DNA of 64,000 nt, taken from Palleronia aestuarii. GTDB lineage: Bacteria; Pseudomonadota; Alphaproteobacteria; Rhodobacterales; Rhodobacteraceae. The DNA lies in NCBI RefSeq assembly GCF_003253995.1, contig NZ_QKZL01000003.1, forward strand, positions 248,001 to 312,000, in the 5' to 3' direction. The notes below the pieces were generated by a model. It worked only from the letters and a program-made list of their open reading frames with translations, was not told the DNA's origin and ran no database searches. Both the position numbers and the translations under genes were made by a program. Below are positions 39,724 to 49,856 of the stretch, piece by piece (the first letter of the stretch is position 1; each line of letters starts with the position of its first letter).

Positions 39724-40584
39724 CTAGCCGCGCCGGGCCAGGGCCTCCGCAACGAGCGCCTCGAAATCCTCCGGGTCGCGGACCGCTGCGACTTCCTCCG
39801 CGCTTACCGTGATGCCCCAACGGGCCATTGCCGCGTAGCGGGGCTGACGATGGGCGAGGGCGCGGGCATAGGTCCAGCGCACGAACGCGTCCGGATCGAC
39901 GGCGTCCTCTTCTAGACCCGTCTCCGCACGGTAGGTTTCCCAGGCGTCGGACAGGAACTCGGGCTGGTAGTACATCGGTTTCGGCGCGCGGTCGAAGCGG
40001 CGGACGAGTTCCGCGGTATGGGCCTCGGATCCTTCGATCCAGATCATCAGGAGATGGTTCGACAGGATCGACAGGATCGGATCGTCGGGGTCTTCGGGAT
40101 CGAGGATCTCGCAGATCGAGCCGCTCGTGTCGCACACGAAGTTCTCGTACCCATAGAGCGTCTCCGCGCGTTCGATGAAGCGTACGGTGTCCGTCATCGC
40201 CCGCATCTCCGCGTCGCGATGCTGCGCCTGGCGGTCGGCGTATTCTCCGAAAGGCAGTCCGCCGCGCGACGGATCGCCCGGCTTGCCGAGGTAGGTCGAG
40301 AGGGGGGCGAGATTGTGGAACGTGATGTTCGACGCGACATGGATGCTGTCGCTCATCAGTAACTCGCGCAGGAGCGGGACCTTCATCGCCTCCCGTTTGA
40401 AGTTGTCGGCGATGAACTCGCCCATATAGCGCGTGCCGATCCGATAATCGACGGAGTAGTGGAAGAACGCGCCCCTCTCTCGCAGCATGCTCGAGAGATA
40501 CGTCTTGCCGAGCCCGGACATGCCGAAGAGCAGGACACGCCGGGACCGCGAGCGAATCCAATCATGTGGTGTTTCGTAGATCAT
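39724..40584 (-). CDS. P-loop NTPase, unrecognised kinase-like protein
   Basis: A 286-residue protein with a Walker A motif near the N-terminus (LLFGMSGLGKTYLSSML). The rest is an unusual alpha/beta protein with YSVDYRIGTRYMGEFI after the P-loop, an acidic DTSGSICEILDPEDPDDP region and a C-terminal helical segment. The size and position of the P-loop resemble shikimate-kinase-like or adenylate-kinase-like enzymes, but no substrate motif is recognised. It lies 102 bp before metA on the same strand. A 9-bp hairpin covers the region just before its ATG. Confidence 0.7.
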   Translation of the reverse strand: MIYETPHDWIRSRSRRVLLFGMSGLGKTYLSSMLRERGAFFHYSVDYRIGTRYMGEFIADNFKREAMKVPLLRELLMSDSIHVASNITFHNLAPLSTYLGKPGDPSRGGLPFGEYADRQAQHRDAEMRAMTDTVRFIERAETLYGYENFVCDTSGSICEILDPEDPDDPILSILSNHLLMIWIEGSEAHTAELVRRFDRAPKPMYYQPEFLSDAWETYRAETGLEEDAVDPDAFVRWTYARALAHRQPRYAAMARWGITVSAEEVAAVRDPEDFEALVAEALARRG

Positions 40585-40611
40585 GGGCCCTGTTAGCCTG
40601 ATACAGGGCCC
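40585..40611 (-). promoter_or_regulatory. Hairpin abutting the start codon of the P-loop gene
   Basis: GGGCCCTGT and ACAGGGCCC form a 9-bp perfect stem with a 9-nt loop, ending one base before the ATG and 40 bp past the stop of the FadL-like gene. It could be the porin's terminator (no U-tract) or could bury the ribosome-binding region of the P-loop gene. Confidence 0.5.
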
Positions 40612-40651
40612 GGGCCCAGAGCTTGCATGGCGGCCGGCGAGACGCTCGGTC

Positions 40652-41818
40652 CTAGAAGCTGTAGCCGACCTTGAGACCGAATCCCCACGCGTCGCTGTCG
40701 TCGAAGATCGCCCGCGCATCGTCGCCGGTTTCGGCCTGGGCATCGCCGAGCTTGATGTAGGAGACGCCGCCCGCAACCTCCAGCGCATCGGTCACCGCAT
40801 AGGCGGCGCCGACGGAAAACGACTGGGTGCCGTTGACGGGCGCGAGCGGGGAGACAAGATCGTCCTCGAGCTTGTCGTCGTACCCGAAGGCGACGGAGGC
40901 ACTCAGCCTGTCGGTGAACTGGCGGCCGACACCGATCGTGTAGGAAAAACCATCCTCGAGGTCGGTAAGGCTCGAATCCGGTGTGGTGGGTTCAAAGACC
41001 GCGTCGAAGAAGGTGGGGGCGACGATCACATCGCCGTATTTCGCATACCTGATCGATCCGAAAAGCAGTGTTTCGGGGGCGATGCCGGTCTGGAAATCAA
41101 GGTTGATCGATTCCGGTGCTTCGAGATCGGTGGTGCTCGTCTCCGACAGAGGGCCGAAGGGCACGGGTAGCAGGGCGACGCTGACGCCGTTCAGCGTCTC
41201 CCGGGTGGAAAGCTCGTGTTCCGTTCCGCTGAAATAGGTGAGTGCGACGCGCAGGGCGATCTCGGGCATCTCGTAGGCGCCGCCGATCACGAAACCCAGA
41301 TCTCCGTCACGATCGAACCGCGCCTCGTAGCCATCGAGAGGGCCGTAGGCGGCGCCGGAGAGCGCGACATAGGGCGAAATCCGCTGGTAGCGGACACCGC
41401 CATGGACGCTCCAGGCGTCGTCGAACCGGTAGCGCAGAAGCGCGGTCACGGAGTCGCTGTCGACCACCGCCTCGGTTCCGCCAAGGGCGATCGATCCGTC
41501 CGCACCGGACGGGTACGAGGTGTCGATGCCGTAGGGCTGTTCGAGGATCAGGGCCGCGGAAAAGCGCTCGTCGAACTCGTACTTAACGGCCAGCGTCGCC
41601 TGGTTGAAGTTTTCGAGGACGTTGCCCGTCGAGCTACCGCCGAAGAGCACCGTATCCGTGCCCGACGCATCCGGAAGGACACGTCCCAGGGTCAACTCGA
41701 CCATGTTGCCCTCGGTGAACAGGATTTCGACGGATTGCCCTGACCGGTCGAGGCCAACCGCTCCGGCCGCGGCCGGCACGAGGACGATCACTGTTGCACG
41801 GCCGAGTGACTTCATCAT
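40652..41818 (-). CDS. FadL/OmpP1-family outer-membrane transport protein
   Basis: A 388-residue outer-membrane beta-barrel. The signal peptide (MMKSLGRATVIVLVPAAAGA) is followed by mature VGLDRSGQS, a FadL-like N-terminus. Repeated amphipathic strands follow, with aromatic ends such as AVKYEFDERFSAALILEQPYG, and a terminal phenylalanine (VGYSF) fits BAM recognition. FadL proteins import long-chain fatty acids and other hydrophobic compounds. A GAGGA site lies 9 nt before the first of two ATGs. Substrate unknown. Confidence 0.85.
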   Translation of the reverse strand: MMKSLGRATVIVLVPAAAGAVGLDRSGQSVEILFTEGNMVELTLGRVLPDASGTDTVLFGGSSTGNVLENFNQATLAVKYEFDERFSAALILEQPYGIDTSYPSGADGSIALGGTEAVVDSDSVTALLRYRFDDAWSVHGGVRYQRISPYVALSGAAYGPLDGYEARFDRDGDLGFVIGGAYEMPEIALRVALTYFSGTEHELSTRETLNGVSVALLPVPFGPLSETSTTDLEAPESINLDFQTGIAPETLLFGSIRYAKYGDVIVAPTFFDAVFEPTTPDSSLTDLEDGFSYTIGVGRQFTDRLSASVAFGYDDKLEDDLVSPLAPVNGTQSFSVGAAYAVTDALEVAGGVSYIKLGDAQAETGDDARAIFDDSDAWGFGLKVGYSF

Positions 41819-41933
41819 CCTGCGTATCCTCGCGAAATGTCGGATCAAAGATCTAGAGCCCGACATAGGGACAGCCGTCGAGACCGGTCAATCATTCTCC
41901 CGCTCGGACAACTTTTGCGAGTAGACATCGTAT

Positions 41934-42818
41934 TCAATGGGCAACAGATGCGGTTCGGCGGCGGCGTTGTTCGGCGATCACGTTCATATAGTTCGCGCCA
42001 CAGATGATCGCCGCGCCGAGCACCACGTAGGGATCGAGCGGCTCGCCGTAGAGAGCCATGCCGACCGCCGCGATCACGGGCAGTCTGAGAAAATCGAACG
42101 GGATCACGATCGTGGCCGGCGCGATACCCAGCGCGGTCGTGAGGCAGAAATGCGCAGCGAGCCCCGCACAGCCGATGAGAACGAGCCAGGGCAGCGTTTC
42201 GGAGGTGGGCAGCGTGATGTCCCCGTCGATACCTGCACAGACGAGCCCCATCAGAGCTTGCAGGATCGTGAGCCAGAAGAGGATGCAGGTGATCGTCTCG
42301 GTCCGCGTCAGCACCTTGGTCAGGATCGCCGTTCCCGCAAAGCAGATCGCCGCGCCCGCGGCTGCGGCCTGCCCCGAACTGACCCCGTCGAGCGTCGGGC
42401 GTGCCACGAGGAGGACGCCGACGAATCCCAGGGCAGCGACCACGAGCCGGGTCCGCGTCAAACGCTCGCCGAGAAGAAACGGGGCGGCGAGCGCCACCCA
42501 GATCGGAGAGGTGAATTCGATGGCGAAGACCTGCGCGAGCGGTATCATCGTGATGGCATAGAACCACAGGTTCTGCCCGGTGAAATGGGCGACGTTGCGC
42601 AGGCCATGAAGCCCGATGCGCCGCGTGGGGATCTGGCGGATCGTTCCGGAAAGGGCAGATACGGTGACGACGATCGCGAGGCCCACGAGCGACCGATAGG
42701 TCATGAGTTCGAACGTATCGAGCGCGAAAGACACTTCCCGGCCGGCGACGGCCATCGCGGAGAACGACACGATCGCGCCTGTCATCCAGAGCGCCGCGCC
42801 GCGAATGGGGTCGCTCAT
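41934..42818 (-). CDS. DMT-superfamily (EamA) transporter
   Basis: A 294-residue membrane protein with ten predicted helices in two EamA repeats. Typical features are the end-of-repeat segments TSPIWVALAAPFLLGERLT and DFLRLPVIAAVGMALYGEPLDP. These proteins are usually metabolite exporters. Its start overlaps by 4 bp the stop of the small monooxygenase-like gene, so the two are co-translated. The substrate cannot be deduced. Confidence 0.88.
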   Translation of the reverse strand: MSDPIRGAALWMTGAIVSFSAMAVAGREVSFALDTFELMTYRSLVGLAIVVTVSALSGTIRQIPTRRIGLHGLRNVAHFTGQNLWFYAITMIPLAQVFAIEFTSPIWVALAAPFLLGERLTRTRLVVAALGFVGVLLVARPTLDGVSSGQAAAAGAAICFAGTAILTKVLTRTETITCILFWLTILQALMGLVCAGIDGDITLPTSETLPWLVLIGCAGLAAHFCLTTALGIAPATIVIPFDFLRLPVIAAVGMALYGEPLDPYVVLGAAIICGANYMNVIAEQRRRRTASVAH

Positions 42819-43087
42819 GCGTCCTTCTCCGCGAAGTCCCGGCGAATGCCGGCAGTCGCTTGTCCCCACTCGCTCTGACGCGTCCGGCTCACGTGTCGAT
42901 CGAAGGCGGCGCGGTCCACGAAGCTTTCGCGAACGGTCCAGATGAGCGGATCGTCGGACGGCGCGACCTCGAAGGACAGACAGCCCGGTTCGGCGCGACT
43001 GAGCCGGATATGCTCGGCAAGATGCGCGCGAACCGTTTCCGCCTCTTCGGACGTCGCGCAGACGAGCCGTCCCTCGATCCAAATCAT
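42815..43087 (-). CDS. Antibiotic-biosynthesis-monooxygenase-like (ABM) protein
   Basis: A 90-residue ferredoxin-like-fold protein of the ABM/quinol monooxygenase group. IRLSRAEPGCLSFEVAPSDDP and WTVRESFVDRAAFDRHVSR match the domain: the EPGCLSF strand and the ExFxDxxAFxxH segment. Family members act as cofactorless oxygenases or heme-degrading enzymes; many have no known reaction. The ATG (MIWIEGRLV) is internal to a longer non-coding frame. It sits 40 bp after guaA and overlaps the EamA transporter gene. Confidence 0.75.
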   Translation of the reverse strand: MIWIEGRLVCATSEEAETVRAHLAEHIRLSRAEPGCLSFEVAPSDDPLIWTVRESFVDRAAFDRHVSRTRQSEWGQATAGIRRDFAEKDA

Positions 43088-43127
43088 CCCGGTTCCGGCC
43101 CGCGCAAGAACTGCGCCCGCCCGCCGC

Positions 43128-44717
<1,590 letters not shown>

Positions 44718-44861
44718 GCGAGGGCTCGTAGTCCAGCCCCCTGTGCGACGCAAGCGCCGCCGAACATCCGGGAATGTCGTTTCTGCGCATGAGAGGGCGC
44801 AATCCGTCGATGCAGCGGGAGTGCTTCGGCCTAGACGGGGCGAAACGGAAAGGGACGAGCG

Positions 44862-46409
44862 ATGGAAGCGAGCGAAACGCGCAGGCGGGGTCGGAGCGGT
44901 GGCGGCGGGGCGGCCCGGAGGGCGGAGCGCACGGCCGTCCGGATCGAGGCGGCACGCTATATCGAACGCAACATCCCGAACTTCGAGGTCCTGACCGCCG
45001 AAGCGATCGAGATCATCGAGACCAATGCCGACACCATCCTCGCAGAGATCGGTGTCGTCTTCTCCGAGAACCCCGCGGCGCTCGATCTCTGGCGGGAGGC
45101 AGGTGCCGAGATCGAGGGCGAACGGGTTCGCCTGCCGCGCGGCCTCGCCCGCAAGCTCTGCGCGACGGCACCGTCGCAATACACGCAACATGCCCGCAAC
45201 CCCGAACGTTCCGTCGTCGTCGGCGGACGCAACATGGTCTGCGCGCCGGTCTACGGCCCGCCATTCGTGCACGATGCGATGGGCGGCCGCCGCTATGCCA
45301 CGATCGAGGATTTCCGGAATTTCGTGAAGCTCGGCTACATGTCGAAATGGCTCCACCATTCGGGTGGAACGGTCTGCGAGCCCACCGACATCGCGGTCAA
45401 CAAGCGGCATTTCGACATGCTGCTCGCGCATATGACGCTGTCGGACAAGCCGTTCATGGGATCGGTCACGGAGCCGTCGCGGGCCGCCGATTCCGTGGAA
45501 ATGTGCGAAATTCTCTTCGGCAAGGAATTCGTCGCCGAGAACACGGTGATGACCTCGCTCGTCAACATCAACTCCCCCCTGACGTTCGACGTGACCATGA
45601 TGGGTGCGCTCGAAACCTATGCCCGTGCGAACCAGGCCTGCATCCTGTCGCCCTTCATCGTGGGTGGCGCGATGGCGCCCGTCACCGTGGCGGGTACGCT
45701 CACGCAGGTTCTGGCCGAGGTGATGGCGGGCGTCGCTTATTCGCAGCTCGTCCGGCCCGGTGCGCCGATCGTCGCGGGGGCCTTCGTCACGTCCATCGAC
45801 ATGAACTCGGGCGCGCCGACTTTCGGAACGCCCGAGGCCGCGCTCATCACCTATGGCGCGGGCCAGCTGATGCGGCGCCTGGGTCTGCCCTATCGTAGCG
45901 CCGGGAGCTTCTGCGGCTCGAAACTGCCTGATGCGCAGGCGGCCTACGAGACGGCGAACAGTCTCAACATGGGGCTGCTCGCGGGGGTGAACTTCATGCT
46001 GCATTCCTGCGGCTGGCTCGAAGGCGGGCTCGTCTCGAGCTACGAGAAATTCGTGTTAGATGCCGATCAGCTGGGCGTGCTGCACAATCTCGCTCGTGGA
46101 ATCGATCTGAGCGAGAACGGACAGGCAATGGATGCGCTGGCCGAGGTCGGTCCGGGAGGACATTTCCTCGGCTGCGCGCATACCCATGCGAATTTCAAGG
46201 ACGCGTTCTGGCGGACCGAGATCTTCGACTACAAGCCCTATGAGACATGGTCCGACGAAGGTTCTCGCGACAGCCAGACGCTGGCCTCCGCGCGCGTAGC
46301 CAAACTTCTTGCGGAGTATCAGGCCCCACCGATCGATGCGGCGACCAGCGAGGCACTTGCCGACTACGTCGCGCGCCGCAAGGCCTCGATGCCGGATGCG
46401 TTCGGCTGA
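44862..46409 (+). CDS. MttB-family methyltransferase, non-pyrrolysine type
   Basis: A 515-residue TIM-barrel protein of the trimethylamine methyltransferase (MttB, COG5598) superfamily. A basic N-terminal tail precedes the barrel, with blocks [40 protein letters not shown] and [20 protein letters not shown]. There is no in-frame amber codon, so it is a non-pyrrolysine member. Characterised relatives demethylate glycine betaine, proline betaine or carnitine with a corrinoid partner; none is in the window. In marine Rhodobacterales such genes are numerous and their substrates mostly unknown. Its last 46 bp overlap the convergent DUF6477 gene. Confidence 0.88.
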   Translation: MEASETRRRGRSGGGGAARRAERTAVRIEAARYIERNIPNFEVLTAEAIEIIETNADTILAEIGVVFSENPAALDLWREAGAEIEGERVRLPRGLARKLCATAPSQYTQHARNPERSVVVGGRNMVCAPVYGPPFVHDAMGGRRYATIEDFRNFVKLGYMSKWLHHSGGTVCEPTDIAVNKRHFDMLLAHMTLSDKPFMGSVTEPSRAADSVEMCEILFGKEFVAENTVMTSLVNINSPLTFDVTMMGALETYARANQACILSPFIVGGAMAPVTVAGTLTQVLAEVMAGVAYSQLVRPGAPIVAGAFVTSIDMNSGAPTFGTPEAALITYGAGQLMRRLGLPYRSAGSFCGSKLPDAQAAYETANSLNMGLLAGVNFMLHSCGWLEGGLVSSYEKFVLDADQLGVLHNLARGIDLSENGQAMDALAEVGPGGHFLGCAHTHANFKDAFWRTEIFDYKPYETWSDEGSRDSQTLASARVAKLLAEYQAPPIDAATSEALADYVARRKASMPDAFG

Positions 46410-46735
46410 GGCATCCGATCCACCGGCGGCGTCGTCCTCGTCGCCGGCGCGTCGGCGACAAGCGTCAGCCGCCGGCTTTCGGCCATGAGTGCCACCAGGA
46501 TCGCGATATGGCGCTGCGCGGAATAGGTCGCCTTCCTGTCGCGGCGTTCGACGTCGATCTCCATCTCCATGTTCGCCAGGGTCCGTATCAGATCGGCCGG
46601 GCCGGGAACCGATTCGCCTACGAAGAGACGCGGAATCTCGAGATCCCTGTTGTAGGCCGACAGGCCGAATCGCGCTGCGCTGATCAGCAGGCGGGGTCGC
46701 TTGATCGTGCGAAGATGACTGTGGATATCTTGCAT
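46364..46735 (-). CDS. DUF6477 family protein
   Basis: A 123-residue protein beginning MQDIHSHLRTIKRPRLLISA, a sequence I associate with DUF6477, found in Rhodobacterales. The centre is helical and charged (RTLANMEMEIDVERRDRKA, YSAQRHIAILVALMAESRR), followed by a proline-rich tail. The start follows GAGGAGT. It is divergent from the DUF6456/GafA-like gene across 241 bp. In R. capsulatus a small gene beside gafA (rcc01866) is implicated in gene-transfer-agent maturation; that this is its counterpart is a tentative match from context. Confidence 0.65.
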   Translation of the reverse strand: MQDIHSHLRTIKRPRLLISAARFGLSAYNRDLEIPRLFVGESVPGPADLIRTLANMEMEIDVERRDRKATYSAQRHIAILVALMAESRRLTLVADAPATRTTPPVDRMPQPNASGIEALRRAT

Positions 46736-46892
46736 GTGTTCCACTCCTCGGAATGACGCCTGATCCGACGGTGGCACAACTTATAGGGGTGTTGCTTTAG
46801 GCCGGTTTGGGGGGAACTATTCGGTGGATCTGCATTAATTTTTACGCATCATTCCCTTAAGGGCCGCCGAGCTGCTGACGGTCCTTACGCAT

Positions 46893-46909
46893 AACAACCA
46901 AGAGTTGTT
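46893..46909. promoter_or_regulatory. Inverted repeat in the DUF6477-gafA divergent promoter
   Basis: AACAAC-CAAGA-GTTGTT is a 6-bp perfect inverted repeat with 5-bp spacer, 67 bp before the gafA-like start. It is placed as an operator for either divergent promoter. I see no canonical CtrA site (TTAA-N7-TTAA) here: two TTAA motifs lie at 46835 and 46857 with 18 bp between. Confidence 0.35.
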
Positions 46910-46976
46910 TACCTGTGTCTGACCGGAGCGAACAGGACGCCCTGTGTCGGCTGTGTTGAGAAGGGGATGAACACGT

Positions 46977-48038
46977 ATGTCAACGAGTATGGTGGAGCCG
47001 CTGCCCGGCTGGGTGCCAGATCACGTCCGGGTCTATCTCGCCCATGTCGTCGGTGGAGAGCCGATTCGTGCATTGGCGCGACAGAGCGGATGTCATGCCT
47101 CGACCGTGCTGCGGCAAGTACGCCGCTGCGAGCAACGTCGTGACGACCCTCTCATCGATCTCGCGCTGAAGCGCCTCGGACAGCAGCGGGCCGGATCGCG
47201 TCCGTCCGCCCAGAAGAGTGGAGCCGACACGATGACGACGAATACCGAGACGACGTCGATGCCGAGCGAGGAGGTGATCGCGCTCGAGGCACGCCGAATC
47301 CTGCGCCGTCTTTCCGAACCGGGCGCCTGCCTCGCCGTCGCCGAGGGCATGGAGAAGGCCGTCGTCGTGCGAGAGACGAAGGACGGGCAGACGATCCGCA
47401 CCGGCGTCTGCGATTCGAAGGTCGCCGAGGCGCTTGCGCTCAAGGAGTGGATCGCCGCGAGCGGGACCGGACGGATCGCACGGTACCGCATCAAACCCGC
47501 CGGTCGGTCGGCGCTGAAGCACCTCCTGGCCGAGGAGGGCGAGACCGGCGAAGCCGATGCCGGGACGCACGCGAAGGCGCCGCCCACAGCGCGGTACAAC
47601 CATTTCGAAAGCCCTCTCCTGACCCTCGCGCGGCGCCGCGACAAGGACGGTGAACTCTTCCTCAGCGATGCGCTCGTCCGCGCAGGCGAGCGGATGCGGG
47701 AGGATTTCGAACTCGCGCGGATGTCCGCAGGGGGCGAACGGGACTGGCACGAATTTCTGCTCTCGGCCGGTTCAAAAGATACCGCGCCCGACATAGAGCC
47801 GCTGGGCACGTCGCCCGAAGCTGCCGGCCGCCGCCTCGCCGATGCATTGACCGATCTGGGACCGGGTCTCGGAGATGTCGTGCTACGGGTCTGCTGCCAT
47901 CTCGAGGGAATGGAGACCGTCGAACGAAGGATGGGCTGGGCGGCGCGATCCGGCAAGATCGTGCTTCGGATCGGCTTGCAGCGATTGCAGCGCCATTACC
48001 TCGAGCGCTACGGCAATCTCGCCCCGATGATCGGCTGA
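46977..48038 (+). CDS. gafA: DUF6456 regulator, likely gene-transfer-agent activator GafA
   Basis: A 353-residue protein with an N-terminal helix-turn-helix region (about residues 13-60, GEPIRALARQSGCHASTVLRQ) and a C-terminal DUF6456 domain (about 210-350). The DUF6456 end LTDLGPGLGDVVLRVCCHLEG, with METVERRMGWAARSGKIVLR after it, is strongly conserved in Rhodobacterales. GafA of R. capsulatus has this two-part layout, binds the GTA promoter and is controlled by quorum sensing and CtrA; Caulobacter splits it into GafY and GafZ. The match is from memory of family layout, and length agrees. An acidic/Thr-rich linker and a middle block lie between domains. The start follows AAGGGG. Confidence 0.65.
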   Translation: MSTSMVEPLPGWVPDHVRVYLAHVVGGEPIRALARQSGCHASTVLRQVRRCEQRRDDPLIDLALKRLGQQRAGSRPSAQKSGADTMTTNTETTSMPSEEVIALEARRILRRLSEPGACLAVAEGMEKAVVVRETKDGQTIRTGVCDSKVAEALALKEWIAASGTGRIARYRIKPAGRSALKHLLAEEGETGEADAGTHAKAPPTARYNHFESPLLTLARRRDKDGELFLSDALVRAGERMREDFELARMSAGGERDWHEFLLSAGSKDTAPDIEPLGTSPEAAGRRLADALTDLGPGLGDVVLRVCCHLEGMETVERRMGWAARSGKIVLRIGLQRLQRHYLERYGNLAPMIG

Positions 48039-48059
48039 CGCGGCACGCGATCCGCCATG

Positions 48060-48087
48060 AAAAAAGGGCGCCCCATGGGGCGCCCTT
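48060..48087 (-). terminator. Intrinsic terminator of the catalase gene
   Basis: AAGGGCGCCCC-AT-GGGGCGCCCTT is an 11-bp perfect stem. On the minus strand it is followed directly by a run of T (positions 48065-48060), 23 bp past the catalase stop. It also faces the end of the gafA-like gene, so it can serve both. Confidence 0.85.
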
Positions 48088-48110
48088 CGTCGTTGAATAT
48101 TCGGCAAGCA

Positions 48111-49613
48111 TCACTCCGCCGCTTCGGTTTCCGTATCGTCCGTGATCGGGACCGCGTTCACGTCGCTGTCCATCGTCTCGTTCGCCTTGCGCACACCGGC
48201 GGCGTAGTCCGGATGCACCCGCTCGAGCACGGCATACCAGCGCTCCTTCACCTCCTGCGAGCACGGACCCATCGCGCCCGCGTAGTTCGCAAAGAGACGC
48301 TGCTTCTGCTCGTCGGAGAACATCTCGAAAAGCTTGCGGGGCTGCACGAAATCCGCGTCCTCGGACGCCTGGACGTAGCGGTCGGCATCGCCATCGATGC
48401 GAAGCGGCGGCTCCTTCGCGCTCTCGTCGGCGACCGGGCCGTCATACTGGTTCGGCTCGTAATAGGCGTTCGGGTTGCCGAAATCGTTGGAGAAGAACCG
48501 CATCGAACCATCCTTGTGGTAATGGTTCACGGCCGCGGCGCGAGGCGCGTTGGCGGGCAGCATCTCGTAATGCGTGCCAAGCCGGTAACGGTGCGCGTCG
48601 GCATAGGAGAAGACGCGGGCCTGCAGCATCTTGTCGGGGCTGTAGCCGATACCCGGCACCACGTTCGACGGCGAGAACGCCGCGTTCTCCACGATCTGGA
48701 AGTAGTTTTCCGGATTACGGTTCATCTCCAGCTCGCCCACCTCGATCAGCGGGAAGTCACCGTGCGGCCAGACCTTGGTGAGATCGAACGGGTTGAAATC
48801 CTGCTTGCCCGCATCCTCCTCGTTCATCACCTGGATGTAGAGCGTCCATTTCGGGAAATCGCCCGCCTCGATGGCGTTGTAGAGATCTTCCTGATAGCTC
48901 TCGCGCGTCGAGCCGATGATCTTCTCGGCCTCTGCATTGGTGTAGTGCGCGTGGCCCTGCTGGGTCTTGAAGTGGAACTTCACCCAGTAGCGCTCGCCCT
49001 TTTCGTTCCAGAGGCTGAACGTGTGCGACCCATACCCGTTCATGTGCATCGGGTTCGTCGGGATGCCGCGATCCGACATCAGGATCGTCACCTGGTGCAC
49101 GCTTTCGGGCTGCGCGGCCCAGAAATCGAACATCGCTTCGGGTGAGCGGAGATTGGTCTTCGGGTGACGCTTCTGCGTGCGGATGAAGTCCGGGAACTTG
49201 TAGGCGTCGCGCACGAAGAAGATGGGCGTGTTGTTGCCCACCATGTCCCAATTGCCGTCCTCGGTGTAGAACTTGAGGCTGAATCCGCGCACGTCGCGTT
49301 CGACATCGGCCGCGCCGCTTTCGCCCGCGACGGTGGACCAGCGCGACAGCACTTCGGTCTTCGTACCCGGCCTGAAGACCTTGGCGCAGGTGTATTGCGT
49401 GATGTCGTGGGTCACCTTGAACGTGCCGAGCGCCCCCCAGCCCTTGGCGTGGACGACGCGCTCGGGAATGCGCTCGCGGTTCTGATGGGCGAGCTTCTCG
49501 ATCAGCTGATAATCCTGGAGGAGGATCGGGCCGCGGGGACCGGCGGTCTGGCTGAACTGGTTCGACGGGACGGGGGCCCCGGCGGTCGTCGTGAGGCGTG
49601 GTTTGTCGGCCAT
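48111..49613 (-). CDS. katA: Monofunctional heme catalase (clade 3 type)
   Basis: A 500-residue catalase that dismutates H2O2. The distal histidine is in [13 protein letters not shown], the asparagine in [14 protein letters not shown], and the proximal tyrosine motif is [19 protein letters not shown]. The NADPH-binding-size small subunit without a C-terminal flavodoxin domain puts it in clade 3. The start MADKPRL follows AGGAG. An intrinsic terminator ends the gene. A palindrome related to the Iron-Rhodo-box lies 28 bp upstream of the ATG. The divergent neighbour is lipA. Confidence 0.95.
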   Translation of the reverse strand: MADKPRLTTTAGAPVPSNQFSQTAGPRGPILLQDYQLIEKLAHQNRERIPERVVHAKGWGALGTFKVTHDITQYTCAKVFRPGTKTEVLSRWSTVAGESGAADVERDVRGFSLKFYTEDGNWDMVGNNTPIFFVRDAYKFPDFIRTQKRHPKTNLRSPEAMFDFWAAQPESVHQVTILMSDRGIPTNPMHMNGYGSHTFSLWNEKGERYWVKFHFKTQQGHAHYTNAEAEKIIGSTRESYQEDLYNAIEAGDFPKWTLYIQVMNEEDAGKQDFNPFDLTKVWPHGDFPLIEVGELEMNRNPENYFQIVENAAFSPSNVVPGIGYSPDKMLQARVFSYADAHRYRLGTHYEMLPANAPRAAAVNHYHKDGSMRFFSNDFGNPNAYYEPNQYDGPVADESAKEPPLRIDGDADRYVQASEDADFVQPRKLFEMFSDEQKQRLFANYAGAMGPCSQEVKERWYAVLERVHPDYAAGVRKANETMDSDVNAVPITDDTETEAAE

Positions 49614-49640
49614 GTCTGGCTCCTGTTCTTTTTTTGTAGT

Positions 49641-49655
49641 TTGGAATCGTTCTAA
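49641..49655. promoter_or_regulatory. Diverged Iron-Rhodo-box-like palindrome before katA
   Basis: TTGGAA-TCG-TTCTAA matches the iscR operator (TTAGAA-CGT-TTCTAA) except for one arm base and the spacer, and keeps 15-bp symmetry with one mismatch. It lies 28 bp before the catalase ATG, within a typical promoter. Control by IscR or a related regulator is inferred. Confidence 0.5.
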
Positions 49656-49856
49656 CAAACTTCAGAGGGAATGCGAAGGGCCGTCATTGGGCCTGTCTCT
49701 GGGACAGATGGGGATGCCGCCGCCGCCTTGATAAGGATCGTCGGGCCGAAAGACGCTCCGCGACGACGAAACGCAGAGAATCGCGTGACGAAGAGACCAA
49801 CGCATCTTGGACTTCCGCGCGGCGATCACCTAATTGAGGGTGAGAAGGAGTCCGTC

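Noticed and set aside
46801-46860. CtrA binding site before the gafA-like gene
   Set aside because: The two TTAA motifs are 18 bp apart; the canonical CtrA box needs 7 bp.
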